Shown: piece by piece, positions 36,029 through 44,424 of the stretch
How positions within the stretch are numbered: position 1 is the first letter of the stretch
Layout: each line of letters begins with the position of its first letter
Source of the DNA: Agrobacterium tumefaciens
GTDB taxonomy: Bacteria; Pseudomonadota; Alphaproteobacteria; Rhizobiales; Rhizobiaceae
Length of the DNA stretch: 64,000 bases
Assembly: GCA_017744915.1 (NCBI GenBank)
Contig: JAGIAH010000017.1
Span: forward strand, 1 to 64,000
Direction: 5' to 3'
Made by a program: the position numbers and the translations under genes
The notes under the pieces: model-generated
The model's database searches: none
Told to the model about the DNA's origin: nothing
The model's input: the letters and a program-made list of their open reading frames with translations, nothing else

Positions 36029-36658
36029 TCACATGGGCGGAACCACGCCATTCTTTCCGACGACAAGCCGCTGGGCCACAGTGCCGGTGGAAGCCTTCTC
36101 GGCCGGCACGAAAACGACGGCTCCCGGAACGAGATCCTCCTTTGTGGCTGGCGCGAGGGTAACAACCGGCGTCCCGTCAGGGATCGAGATCTTCTTTTCC
36201 TTGCCTTTGTAGGAGACCGTGACCGTTCGGCCATCGACACCCGTGACGGCATCGGCAACGGTTGCGTTGGTCATGCTGCTGTTGGGCTTCAAATCCCAGC
36301 CATAACTGCCCTCACCCGCCCCCTTGAGCGCCGGCGGAAAAATGAGAACCTCAAGCGCGCCGTCGCCGCCATCCTTTTTGGGCAAAGATGCGATGCCGAC
36401 GAAGTCACCCGGCTTGATATCCTCGATCCTGGCATTCGCGACAGCCGAGACCTGCAAGCCTTCGGCAAGATTGATATCAAGGGTTTCGCCCTCGCGGGTT
36501 TTCACGGTCAAGGTAGAACCAGCGTGGGATACGATGCTGCCCCGCACATTGACATGATTACCTGCGGCACCCTCGGCGCGGACGGGTGCAGACATCATCG
36601 TCGCCAGCGACATGGCTGAAAGCACGAGGGCCATGGCGGAAATGGATTTCTTGATCAT
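36029..36658 (-). CDS. Secreted DUF5666-like protein
   Basis: 209 residues with a signal peptide (ALVLSAMSLATMMSAPVRA). The mature protein has two similar beta-rich OB-like parts: VRGSIVSHAGSTLTVKTREG with IKPGDFVGIASL, and VTGVDGRTVTVSYKGKEKKI with LVPGAVVFVP. This pattern matches DUF5666 proteins, which are periplasmic and often lie beside redox genes. Its function is not known. It lies between the TetR gene and the cytochrome b gene on one strand (gaps of about 70 and 90 bases), so co-transcription is likely. Confidence 0.75.
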   Translation of the reverse strand: MIKKSISAMALVLSAMSLATMMSAPVRAEGAAGNHVNVRGSIVSHAGSTLTVKTREGETLDINLAEGLQVSAVANARIEDIKPGDFVGIASLPKKDGGDGALEVLIFPPALKGAGEGSYGWDLKPNSSMTNATVADAVTGVDGRTVTVSYKGKEKKISIPDGTPVVTLAPATKEDLVPGAVVFVPAEKASTGTVAQRLVVGKNGVVPPM

Positions 36659-36727
36659 TGGAATCTTCCTACTAGTTGATAGGTTTGCGATGCGCAGTTT
36701 TGCCTTTGGCGACTTTCGCCAAAGGAA

Positions 36728-37318
36728 TTACTGAACGGCGGTTGCGGACAGGCGCTTTAATGTCGGCGCAAGTATGTTGGCAAACACATCCGCCCGCCCA
36801 TAGGCGCGAGCCGACAGCATCGCACCATGCACGCAGGCCATGAAAGCCTCGGCCTCGACCTCAGGCGTGCTAGACAGGGCCAAAGTGCCCGCTTCCGCAC
36901 CACGCTCCATGACCGTGGTCAGCCATTTTGAAAGAAAACGAAAGAAAGCGGTTACCTCGGTGGCGACTTCCGGTGGCAGCGAAGGCAGTTCACTTGCCAG
37001 CAAGGCACAGACGCAGAAAGGCCGGCTTTGATCCTCTATGCATTTCGCCCAATGATCCGCATAGACCCGCAAAATCTCAAGCGGTTGCTCGACATTCCGC
37101 TCAAGCGCGGCAACACCGTTTTGAGCGTCCTCGCGATAACGCGAGACAAGCGTCCGGACAAGGTCAACCTTGCTCGGGAAATGATGGTGAATGCTCGCCT
37201 TGCGGATGCCAACAACCTCGGCAATATCGGCATAGCTGAAACCATTATACCCACCGCTCATGATCAGAGCCCGTGCGGAAGCCAGAATGTCGTCGGAAGT
37301 TGTCGATAAATTGCTCAT
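36728..37318 (-). CDS. TetR/AcrR-family regulator heading the molybdoenzyme operon
   Basis: 196 residues. The N-terminal DNA-binding domain is GYNGFSYADIAEVVGIRKAS, IHHHFPSKVDLVRTLVSRYR, and the C-terminal domain is helical with Cys residues at FCVCALLASE. It is the first gene of the leftward series. A dyad lies only about 10 bases before the ATG, so it should repress its own operon. The two close cysteines may hint at redox or metal sensing, which is speculative. Confidence 0.85.
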   Translation of the reverse strand: MSNLSTTSDDILASARALIMSGGYNGFSYADIAEVVGIRKASIHHHFPSKVDLVRTLVSRYREDAQNGVAALERNVEQPLEILRVYADHWAKCIEDQSRPFCVCALLASELPSLPPEVATEVTAFFRFLSKWLTTVMERGAEAGTLALSSTPEVEAEAFMACVHGAMLSARAYGRADVFANILAPTLKRLSATAVQ

Positions 37319-37327
37319 GTCGTCAAT

Positions 37328-37345
37328 CTACCTTCCGGTAGGTAG
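37328..37345. promoter_or_regulatory. Candidate TetR operator
   Basis: CTACCTTCCGGTAGGTAG (37328-37345) includes the inverted CTACC/GGTAG pair and a further TAG repeat. Dyads of the TACC-GGTA type are common for AcrR-like regulators. Its place right before the TetR gene suggests autoregulation. Confidence 0.55.
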
Positions 37346-37527
37346 CCATGTCAAATGTTAAGTCAATAGCGTTCCGGCTGGCTCAATCCGCTTCCCCGCC
37401 ACCGGCCGCTGCTGTTCATGGACGTGGCTGAGAGTTCGATCCGCATCTGACGGAAGACATCCCCTCAGCTTCGTCATCCGAAAAGCCGTCAAACGGCATG
37501 AGAGGATCGCAGGGATGCGATCGCTCG

Positions 37528-38223
37528 TCACCCTGACAAAGCCATATCTATGGCGGCCTCGCAATGGATCAGCGTGGTATCGAAGACCGGAACCGGGACA
37601 TTCCCTTCGTGGAGCAGCATACCGACCTCGGTGCAGCCGAGGATCATGCAGTCAGCGCCCGCTTCAGCCACGCGCCGCGCGATGTTTTCGTAGATGGATC
37701 GGCTCTCATCTGTGGTGATATCCCTGCAAAGCTCCTCATAGATGATGCGATGCAATTCTCCGCGATCAGCTGCGTCCGGGAGAACCGGATGCAGCGATGC
37801 CGCCTTTAGCCGGTCCACATAGAAGCCCTGCTCCATGGTAAAAGCCGTCGCCAGCAACCCTGGCCGTTTGAGGCCTGCCTTGACTATACGCTCCGCAGTG
37901 GCGTCCGCGATATGAAGCAGCGGAATGGACACGGCCTCCATCATCGCTTCAGCGAGCTTGTGCATCGTGTTGGTGGCAAGCACCAGGACTTCCGCGCCGC
38001 CGCGCTCCAGCGCCCTTGCCTCTGCATTCAATATGCGTGCGGCTTCATCCCAATTGCCGCTCACCTGCAAGGCCTCTATTTTCGCAAAATCGAGGGAGCG
38101 GATCAAAAGCTCGGGGGAATGGAGGCCACCAAGCCGGTCTCGGGTGATCTCACAGAGTTTTCGGTAGTAGATCTGCGTCGAGGCGGCCGACATGCCGCCC
38201 AATATGCCGATAACTTTCATCAC
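37528..38223 (-). CDS. Aspartate/glutamate racemase family protein (YgeA-type)
   Basis: 231 residues of the PLP-independent amino acid racemase family. The N-terminus IGILGGMSAASTQIYYRKL is diagnostic. Of the two usual catalytic cysteines, only the second is present: C197 in MILGCTEVGMLL. The first position is T84 in VLATNTMHKL. E. coli YgeA has the same Thr/Cys pair, so activity is still expected, perhaps with a one-sided preference. It is monocistronic. D-amino acid genes occur in the first 13 kb of the window, but no link is visible. Confidence 0.85.
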   Translation of the reverse strand: MMKVIGILGGMSAASTQIYYRKLCEITRDRLGGLHSPELLIRSLDFAKIEALQVSGNWDEAARILNAEARALERGGAEVLVLATNTMHKLAEAMMEAVSIPLLHIADATAERIVKAGLKRPGLLATAFTMEQGFYVDRLKAASLHPVLPDAADRGELHRIIYEELCRDITTDESRSIYENIARRVAEAGADCMILGCTEVGMLLHEGNVPVPVFDTTLIHCEAAIDMALSG

Positions 38224-38471
38224 ATGAACCCGTCAGGAGGTTTCAAAGGCCGTTAAATCTTGGAGTTTGATCCGGCCGCAGGTGGGCCTGCAACATAGGC
38301 AAAAACAAGTGGCACGGAAAGAACCTATCTCGGCCCCGCCGACGCTCGCTACGCTTGGCAGCGCAGTCGCTTGTCTCGCCTCCTCAGAATCAACCATCAG
38401 TTTAACTAGTGGCGATTGCCGCTGAATTGTGCGTATTGAACACATCAACCACATGATCGCGACGAGATGTC

Positions 38472-38594
38472 ATGGCTAACATCCCCGTAACCCGCAGCCA
38501 GTTTCTACTTCCTTTTGTGGGGATTCTTGATGAAATCGGTGCGCCCACGAACGGCGATGTCATGCTGCCAGGTGACAGGAACGATGGCCGATAG
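38472..38594 (+). pseudogene. N-terminal remnant of an AraC-family regulator
   Basis: Forty codons from an ATG read MANIPVTRSQFLLPFVGILD and EIGAPTNGDVMLPGDRNDGR, then TAG. The RSQFLLPFV...L.EIGAP pattern is the conserved start of the arabinose-binding-type domain of AraC regulators of about 330 residues. No sequence for the remaining domain or the helix-turn-helix follows in any frame before the next gene, so this is a truncated gene. Confidence 0.65.
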
Positions 38595-38606
38595 TGCCCG
38601 AACGCA

Positions 38607-38632
38607 AAAAGCCCGCTTGGAAGCGGGCTTTT
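38607..38632. terminator. Strong bidirectional terminator
   Basis: AAAAGCCCGCTT (38607-38618) and AAGCGGGCTTTT (38621-38632) are perfect inverted copies with a 2-base centre. The A-run on the left and T-run on the right suit termination on either strand. For the leftward operon ending at 38755 it is the natural end, about 120 bases past the last stop codon. Confidence 0.8.
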
Positions 38633-38754
38633 CGAGAGAAAACGGAAATACGGGTTCGCCAGCAGGTGCCGGGCAGGCAGGCCGTTCTCAAGGTTCATCT
38701 TGACCTGATCATGCGCGGGCTGCTGACATAGGCATCATTCTTCAAGGTCCGGCC

Positions 38755-40209
38755 TCAGCCGATGCCACCGATGCAGACATATTTGAGTTCGGTATATTCC
38801 TCGATGCCGTGGCGTGACCCCTCCCGGCCGAGACCTGACATTTTGACACCGCCGAAAGGCGCCTCAGCGGTGGAAATAGCGCCCGTATTGACGCCGACCA
38901 TGCCATATTCGAGCGCCTCGGCGACCCGGAAGACTCGGGACAGGTCACGTGCATAAAAATAGGAGGCAAGACCGAAATCGGTATTGTTGGCCTGCGCGAT
39001 CACATCCTCTTCGTCTTCGAAACGGAAAAGCGGGGCGAGTGGCCCGAATGTTTCCTCACGAGCGACCTGCATGCCGGCAGTCACGTTGCGCAGGATCGTC
39101 GGCTCGAAGAAATTGCCGCCGAGCGCATGCCTGCTGCCGCCTGCCGCAATTTGCGCCCCATTTGCAAGCGCATCGGCAATATGGGCTTCCACTTTGGCAA
39201 CGGCGTTACCATCGATGAGCGGCCCCAGGATGTTTCCCTCTTCCAATCCGTTGCCAACCTTCAGCGCGGATACCGCCCGTGCGAATTTTTCAGCGAAGGC
39301 ATCATAAACACCGCTCTGCACATAAAGCCGGTTGGCACAAACGCAGGTCTGGCCATTGTTGCGAAACTTGGCAATCAGCGCCCCTTCCACCGCGGCATCG
39401 AGATCAGCGTCATCAAACACGATGAAGGGCGCATTGCCACCGAGCTCCAGCCCGAGTTTCTTGATCGTCGGCGCGCATTGCCGATAAAGATGTTCTCCCG
39501 TGCGCGTCGAGCCAGTGAAGGTCAGGAGACGGATATCCGGGCTTGCCGTCAGCACGCCGCCGATTTCCGCGGCAGGTCCCGTCACGATGCTGAAAAGTTC
39601 GAGCGGCAGGCCCGCGCGCTCGGCGAGGATGGCGAGAGCGATGGCCGAAAACGGCGTCTGCGGCGCCGGTTTCAGCACCACCGCGCAGCCGGCGGCGAGC
39701 GCCGGGCCGACTTTACGGGTAATCATGGCATTGGGGAAATTCCACGGCGTGATGGCCGCGACGACGCCGACCGGCTGGCGGAGAACCAGAATGCGCTTGT
39801 CCGGCTGATGGCCGGGCACCGTCTCACCATTGATGCGGCGCGCCTCTTCGGCGAACCATTCGATGAAGCTTGCGCCATAGGCGATTTCGCCTTTGGCTTC
39901 CGCGAGGGGTTTGCCCTGTTCCAGGGTCAGGATCATGCCAAGATCGTCACGGTTCTCCATGACGAGCCGGTGCCACGCCTTCAGGATCGTCGCACGCTCG
40001 CCGGCTGTGCGGCGCGCCCATGCCTTCTGGGCAATCACGGCGGCAGCGATTGCCTCCTGCGTTTCCGTTGCGCCGAGTTCGGGAACCTGCCCGACGATCT
40101 CCCCCGTCGCGGGATTGCGGATCATCACCGTTTCGCGGCCATCGCAGCCGATCCAGCGTCCGGCCACGGGCACTTTTTCACCGAAGAGCGTGGGGTCATT
40201 CAGATGCAT
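38755..40209 (-). CDS. Succinate-semialdehyde dehydrogenase (GabD/TgnE-like)
   Basis: A 484-residue NAD(P)-dependent aldehyde dehydrogenase. The catalytic cysteine is in KFRNNGQTCVCANRLYVQ, the succinate-semialdehyde dehydrogenase form with a neighbouring second Cys. The general-base Glu is in KLGLELGGNAPFIVFDDADL, and the C-terminal motif is FGGVKMSGLGREGSRHG. It oxidises succinate semialdehyde to succinate for the TCA cycle. It is the last gene of the leftward series and follows the PotABCD-type genes by 12 bases. In the trigonelline pathway the same step is carried out by TgnE. GABA breakdown is the other obvious use. Confidence 0.88.
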   Translation of the reverse strand: MHLNDPTLFGEKVPVAGRWIGCDGRETVMIRNPATGEIVGQVPELGATETQEAIAAAVIAQKAWARRTAGERATILKAWHRLVMENRDDLGMILTLEQGKPLAEAKGEIAYGASFIEWFAEEARRINGETVPGHQPDKRILVLRQPVGVVAAITPWNFPNAMITRKVGPALAAGCAVVLKPAPQTPFSAIALAILAERAGLPLELFSIVTGPAAEIGGVLTASPDIRLLTFTGSTRTGEHLYRQCAPTIKKLGLELGGNAPFIVFDDADLDAAVEGALIAKFRNNGQTCVCANRLYVQSGVYDAFAEKFARAVSALKVGNGLEEGNILGPLIDGNAVAKVEAHIADALANGAQIAAGGSRHALGGNFFEPTILRNVTAGMQVAREETFGPLAPLFRFEDEEDVIAQANNTDFGLASYFYARDLSRVFRVAEALEYGMVGVNTGAISTAEAPFGGVKMSGLGREGSRHGIEEYTELKYVCIGGIG

Positions 40210-40221
40210 GGAGCCGATCCC

Positions 40222-41304
40222 TCAACAGAAAACCTGGGCTGACGCCGGGTCGAAGGCCAAGTGCACGAGATCACCCCGGTTGAGACCGGAAATCGCTTCG
40301 TGGCCGAAGGGCAGACGGACCGCGAGCGGTTCACCCGAACCGGTATGGGCAACCACATGGACGTTGTTGCCAAGAAAGGTGATGTCGCTGACGGTGGCCT
40401 GAAAACCGGAGGAAGAAGCCGGCCGGTTGCGGCTGAGCTGCAGGCGTTCCGGACGCAGCATCAGCGCCGCTTTCTTGCCCGGCGCAGCCTCGCCATGCAT
40501 CGGAATATGATCAAAGACGATATCCCGACCCACTGAAACCGTCGCCTTGCCGCCGGATGCTGCAAGCAGGTCGCAGGCGATGAAATCGCTGTCGCCGATG
40601 AATTCGGCTACGAAACGGGTGGTCGGATGAGCATAAAGCTCAGGGCCCGTGCCGATCTGGTCGATCACCCCTTTTGAAAACACCGCGATCCGGTCGGAAA
40701 GGCGAAGCGCCTCTTCCTGATCGTGGGTGACATAAAGGATCGTCACCTCCGTCTGCTGGTGGATACGGCGGATTTCGAACTGAATTTCCTCGCGCAGCTT
40801 CTTGTCGAGCGCCGACAGCGGCTCATCCATCAAAAGCACCGGCGGGTCATAAGCAAGCGCACGCGCCAGCGCCACGCGCTGCTGCTGGCCACCCGACATC
40901 TGCGCAGGCTTCCTGTCCTCGAAACCTTCGAGGCGAACGAGCCGCAGCATCTCTTTCACCTTGGTGTCGATTTCCGCCTTGCTCTTGCGGCGAACCTTCA
41001 GCGGGAAGGCGATATTCTCGCCGACCGACAGATGCGGAAACAGGGTGTAACGCTGGAAGACCATGCCGATATTGCGCTTGTGCGACGGCGTCGAAAGCAG
41101 GCTCTCGCCGTTCAGCAGGATGTCACCCGCCGTCGGTTGTTCGAATCCTGCAAGGATATAGAGCGTCGTGCTCTTGCCCGAACCGGATGGACCGAGAAAG
41201 GTCATGAACTCGCCCGGCTGCACATCGAGATTGACATCCTGAACGGCGACGACCGGTCCGTATTGCTTGCGGATTCCGCGAATTTGCAGGAGCGGTTTGG
41301 TCAT
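40222..41304 (-). CDS. ABC importer ATPase (PotA/FbpC-like, spermidine/putrescine class)
   Basis: 360 residues. Walker [10 protein letters not shown], signature [16 protein letters not shown], Walker B VLLMDEPLSALDKKLREE and the switch His in YVTHDQEEALRLSDR are intact. A C-terminal TOBE domain (GEPLAVRLPFGHEAISGLNR) marks the PotA type. It works with the two permeases and binding protein encoded upstream on the same strand. The gene overlaps the preceding permease gene by four bases (ATGA). Confidence 0.92.
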   Translation of the reverse strand: MTKPLLQIRGIRKQYGPVVAVQDVNLDVQPGEFMTFLGPSGSGKSTTLYILAGFEQPTAGDILLNGESLLSTPSHKRNIGMVFQRYTLFPHLSVGENIAFPLKVRRKSKAEIDTKVKEMLRLVRLEGFEDRKPAQMSGGQQQRVALARALAYDPPVLLMDEPLSALDKKLREEIQFEIRRIHQQTEVTILYVTHDQEEALRLSDRIAVFSKGVIDQIGTGPELYAHPTTRFVAEFIGDSDFIACDLLAASGGKATVSVGRDIVFDHIPMHGEAAPGKKAALMLRPERLQLSRNRPASSSGFQATVSDITFLGNNVHVVAHTGSGEPLAVRLPFGHEAISGLNRGDLVHLAFDPASAQVFC

Positions 41305-42101
41305 GTTTTCAGTCCTTTTCGCACAGCCGCGACAAGCAGCATGAGAATGATGGTCACCGCGATGAGAAGCGTGGAGGCTGCGGCGATGACGGGCGTCAGA
41401 TCCTGACGCAGGGTCGCCCAGATTTTCACCGGCAGCGTCTGCAATGTCGGGCTTGCCATGAAGATCGCCAGCACCACCTCATCCCAGGAGGTGAGGAAGG
41501 AAAAGATCGCCGCCGAAAACAGCCCGTGGCTGATGGCGGGAAGCGTGATGCGGATTTTCGCCTGCAACGGGCTCGCGCCACACAGCACCGCCGCATCCTC
41601 AATCGACTTGTCGAAACCCTCAAGCGCGCCGGTCAGCGCCAGAATGGAGAAAGGCAGCGCAACGACGAGATGGGCGATGACGAAGCCGGTGGTGGTGCCC
41701 GCAAGGCCGAGTTTCAGGAAAAAGGCGTAAAGCGCCACCGCAAGGACTACGACGGGCAGGATCATCGGCGTCATAAACAGCGCACGCAGCGTGCCGCGCC
41801 CGATGAACCGGCCACGCACCAGCCCGAAGGAAGCCACGAGACCGATCAGCACGGAGAGTACCGTGACCATCAGCGCGATGCGCAGGCTCGTCCAGGCGGC
41901 CTCCAGCCATCTGGGGTCAGCGAAGAAATCCGCATACCATTTCAGCGTCCAGCCGGGCGGCGGAAAGATCAGCCATTGTGACGAGCCGAAGGACAAAGCG
42001 GCGATAAAAACGATCGGGAGGATCAGAAATGCCGAAGTCAGCACGGTGATGAGGAGGAGCAGCCATTTCCAGAGGCCGAGGCTGTTATAATTCAAAAGCA
42101 T
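41301..42101 (-). CDS. ABC importer permease (PotC-like)
   Basis: 266 residues and six predicted helices. The first is LLLLITVLTSAFLILPIVFI. The segment after it (SSQWLIFPPPGWTLKWYADF, FADPRWLEAAWTSL) is the usual periplasmic loop of PotC-type permeases. The coupling loop is EDAAVLCGASPLQAKIRITL. One base separates it from the PotB-like gene. Confidence 0.9.
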   Translation of the reverse strand: MLLNYNSLGLWKWLLLLITVLTSAFLILPIVFIAALSFGSSQWLIFPPPGWTLKWYADFFADPRWLEAAWTSLRIALMVTVLSVLIGLVASFGLVRGRFIGRGTLRALFMTPMILPVVVLAVALYAFFLKLGLAGTTTGFVIAHLVVALPFSILALTGALEGFDKSIEDAAVLCGASPLQAKIRITLPAISHGLFSAAIFSFLTSWDEVVLAIFMASPTLQTLPVKIWATLRQDLTPVIAAASTLLIAVTIILMLLVAAVRKGLKT

Positions 42102-42102
42102 C

Positions 42103-42984
42103 TCAGCGCCCCCCTGCCCCGGCCGCGCCGAAGAATTTCAGCTGCACCGCATAAAGAGCGAGAGTGACCACCAGCAGGACGAAGGCTGCTGCCCCGCCCA
42201 TGCCCCAGTTGACCAGTGACTGCACGAATTGGGCGATGAGTTCGGCCAGCATCATGTTGGCCGTACCGCCGAGCAGCGCCGGGGTGACGAAATAACCGAG
42301 CGACATGACGAAGACCATCAGCGCGCCGGCCATCATGCCGGGTGCAGCAAGAGGAATGAGAACACGCGTCAGTGCCTGCCAGCGGGTGGCACCGCACAGA
42401 GACGCCGCCTGCAGAATGGCCGGATCGATCTTGCGAATGACGCCATAGAGCGGAATGATGATGAATGGCAGCATGATATAGGTCATGCCGATCGTCACGC
42501 CGGTGAGATTGTTGACCAGCGCCAGCGGCTTGTCGATGATGCCCAGCCCCATCAGCGTCTTGTTGACGACGCCCGTGCGCTGCAACAGCACCATCCAGGC
42601 ATAGGTGCGTGCCAGAAGATTGGTCCACATAGACAGAAGCAGGATGGCAAAAACGATGGAGGCAAGCCGCAAAGGCATGATGGCGAGCGCCCAGGCGACC
42701 GGAAAACCGATTGCCAGCGACACGATCGTCACCAGCGCCGACACCGCGAAAGTATTGAAGAAAATCTTCAGATAGGTGGAACTGCCCAGGAGTTCGGCAT
42801 AGTTGCCAAGGCCGAAGACGGGTTCGGTCACGCTGCGCGACAGCAGGATGAGGACAGGAACGACAAAAAACAGGATGAGCAGACCAAGCGCTGGCAGAGT
42901 GGCGGCAAAATTGCCGGCCCGGAAGGGCGTCCACGCCTTCGGCCTTGTCCTGACTGTTTCATCGGTAAGCGAGACCATGTCCAA
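42103..42984 (-). CDS. ABC importer permease (PotB-like)
   Basis: 293 residues with a cytosolic N-terminus and helices starting at LGLLILFFVVPVLILLSRSV. The coupling loop is LQAASLCGATRWQALTRVLI. Length and loop sequence match PotB/YdcU-type permeases. It forms the channel with the PotC-like subunit. It starts 54 bases after the binding-protein stop. Confidence 0.9.
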   Translation of the reverse strand: MDMVSLTDETVRTRPKAWTPFRAGNFAATLPALGLLILFFVVPVLILLSRSVTEPVFGLGNYAELLGSSTYLKIFFNTFAVSALVTIVSLAIGFPVAWALAIMPLRLASIVFAILLLSMWTNLLARTYAWMVLLQRTGVVNKTLMGLGIIDKPLALVNNLTGVTIGMTYIMLPFIIIPLYGVIRKIDPAILQAASLCGATRWQALTRVLIPLAAPGMMAGALMVFVMSLGYFVTPALLGGTANMMLAELIAQFVQSLVNWGMGGAAAFVLLVVTLALYAVQLKFFGAAGAGGR

Positions 42985-43038
42985 ACCTCCCGGACGTGGA
43001 AAATTGCGCGGGCGCCGGTGGCAGCCCGCGCCGTTATC

Positions 43039-44049
43039 TTATTTCGCCTGCCAGGCGTACCAGCGCTCGCCGATTTCATCGCGATGCTGCGCCCAGTAGT
43101 TCATATCGGCATTGACTTGGCTTGCCGTCTGCTGGTCCGGCAGGGACTTGGCGATTTTTGGATCCATCAGCTTGGCGGATTCGATATTGACCGGGGCATA
43201 ACCCGTCGCCGTCGCCATATCCGCCTGCGCCTGCGCGGAAGTCGCCAGGGCGATAAACTTCATCGCCACATCCTTGTTCTTCGTTCCTTTCGGGACGACA
43301 AGCGAATCCGCCGCGGTGATATTCTGCGCCCAGGATGTCTCCACCTTGACGCCGCTCTGCTCGAGAGCGGTCATACGGCCATTCCAGACGCTGCCGAAGG
43401 GTGCTTCCGCCGACGCAATCAACTGTTGCGACTGCGCGCCGCCGGACCACCAGATGATATCGGATTTGATCGTGTCGAGCTTCTTGAAAGCACGGTCGAG
43501 ATCAAGCGGATACAGCTTGTCGGCGGTGACGCCGTCGGCCAGAAGTGCTGCTTCGATCACACCCGGCGCTGACCACTTGTAGAAGGTGCGCTTGCCCGGA
43601 AATTTAGCCGTATCGAAAAGATCGGCCCAGCTTTTGGGGCAGGCAGCGACTGAATCGACATTGCAGCCGATGACGAAGGAATAATAGAAGCTGCCGACGG
43701 AATAATCCGTCACGAAGCGGGGGTCGAGCTTCGTTTTATCGATGACGCTGAAATCGAGCTTTTCCAGGAGGCCTTTGGGACCGGCCTGCGCAGCATAGTC
43801 GCCTTCGACATCGACCACATCCCATGTCACGCCGTTTGCCTCGACCATGGCTTTCAGCTTGCCATAGTCGGTCGGGCCGTCCTGCAGCACGTTGATGCCG
43901 GTTTCGACCATGAATTTCTCAGCCCAGGCCGCCTTCTGGGCGTCCTGCGTGGTTCCTCCCCAGCTGGAAAAAACCAGGTCACTCGCCTCAGCGGATGCCG
44001 CGAGGGCGAAAAGTGCTGCGCATGTCGACAATACCAGTTTCGATCTCAT
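43039..44049 (-). CDS. ABC importer substrate-binding protein (PotD-like)
   Basis: 336 residues. The signal peptide is VLSTCAALFALAASAEA. The mature start, DLVFSSWGGTTQDAQKAAWA, is that of polyamine/GABA-type binding proteins, and FETWDVVD-like VTWDVVDVEGDYAAQAGPKG follows. Ligands of this family include putrescine, spermidine, GABA and quaternary or N-methylated amines. Given the gene neighbours, a plant N-methylated compound or a breakdown intermediate is plausible. It lies 56 bases after the NIPSNAP gene with no clear terminator between them, so it may share the long catabolic transcript. Confidence 0.88.
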   Translation of the reverse strand: MRSKLVLSTCAALFALAASAEASDLVFSSWGGTTQDAQKAAWAEKFMVETGINVLQDGPTDYGKLKAMVEANGVTWDVVDVEGDYAAQAGPKGLLEKLDFSVIDKTKLDPRFVTDYSVGSFYYSFVIGCNVDSVAACPKSWADLFDTAKFPGKRTFYKWSAPGVIEAALLADGVTADKLYPLDLDRAFKKLDTIKSDIIWWSGGAQSQQLIASAEAPFGSVWNGRMTALEQSGVKVETSWAQNITAADSLVVPKGTKNKDVAMKFIALATSAQAQADMATATGYAPVNIESAKLMDPKIAKSLPDQQTASQVNADMNYWAQHRDEIGERWYAWQAK

Positions 44050-44105
44050 GTTCCCTTACTCCATTTAGAGTTTGTTGTTGGCATGCACGTCTTGGCCAGT
44101 GCCTT

Positions 44106-44420
44106 TCACATCAACGGTGAAAACCGCGCCGGCTTCATGATCTTGTTTTCCGCGACTTCGATGAGATCGCGGATTTTCGGCAGGAAGGATAACCAGCGCG
44201 GATCGGCCATCAGCCGGGCGCGCCGTTCATCGCGATCGTCAAGGCTGGAAAAGGCCCAGATATGGACGATCTCGTTGATCGGACCGATCTCGGAAAAGAA
44301 GTAACCCACCAGTTCGCCAAGATGGCTCTTCTGGATTTCGATACCCTCCTCTTCCACGATCTTGAGATAGGTCGGGATGGCGCCATTCTTCAGCCGATAG
44401 GTGCGGATCTCGTAAAACAT
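44106..44420 (-). CDS. NIPSNAP-family protein
   Basis: 104 residues with the ferredoxin-like NIPSNAP/dabb fold: MFYEIRTYRLKNGAIPTYLK, FFSEIGPINEIVHIWAFSSL with DDRDERRARLMADPRW. Such small proteins often accompany catabolic operons and may act as isomerases, lyases or chaperone-like partners. The reaction here is not known. It starts 4 bases after the aldehyde dehydrogenase stop, so it belongs to that operon. Confidence 0.85.
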   Translation of the reverse strand: MFYEIRTYRLKNGAIPTYLKIVEEEGIEIQKSHLGELVGYFFSEIGPINEIVHIWAFSSLDDRDERRARLMADPRWLSFLPKIRDLIEVAENKIMKPARFSPLM

Positions 44421-44424
44421 CGGC

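Larger units (their letters stand above)
38224..38754. other. 531-base gap: gene remnant, terminator, otherwise unassigned
   Basis: The gap between the racemase start and the semialdehyde dehydrogenase end holds an AraC-type N-terminal fragment (38472-38594) and a strong hairpin (38607-38632). The left 250 bases show no convincing frame or structure. On the minus strand 38640-38750 has a short open frame with protein-like sequence but no start context, possibly another remnant. The area looks like a site of past gene loss. Confidence 0.5.

Noticed and set aside
38640-38750. Protein-like minus-strand stretch downstream of the semialdehyde dehydrogenase gene
   Set aside because: There is no start context, it crosses a strong terminator and no family is recognised. 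It is mentioned only as a possible remnant.
44078-44089. TTGGCATGCACG before the PotD-like gene as a fourth GntR operator
   Set aside because: It matches only part of TGGYRTRCCA and lacks the inverted arm. It may be chance, so it was not listed as a site.
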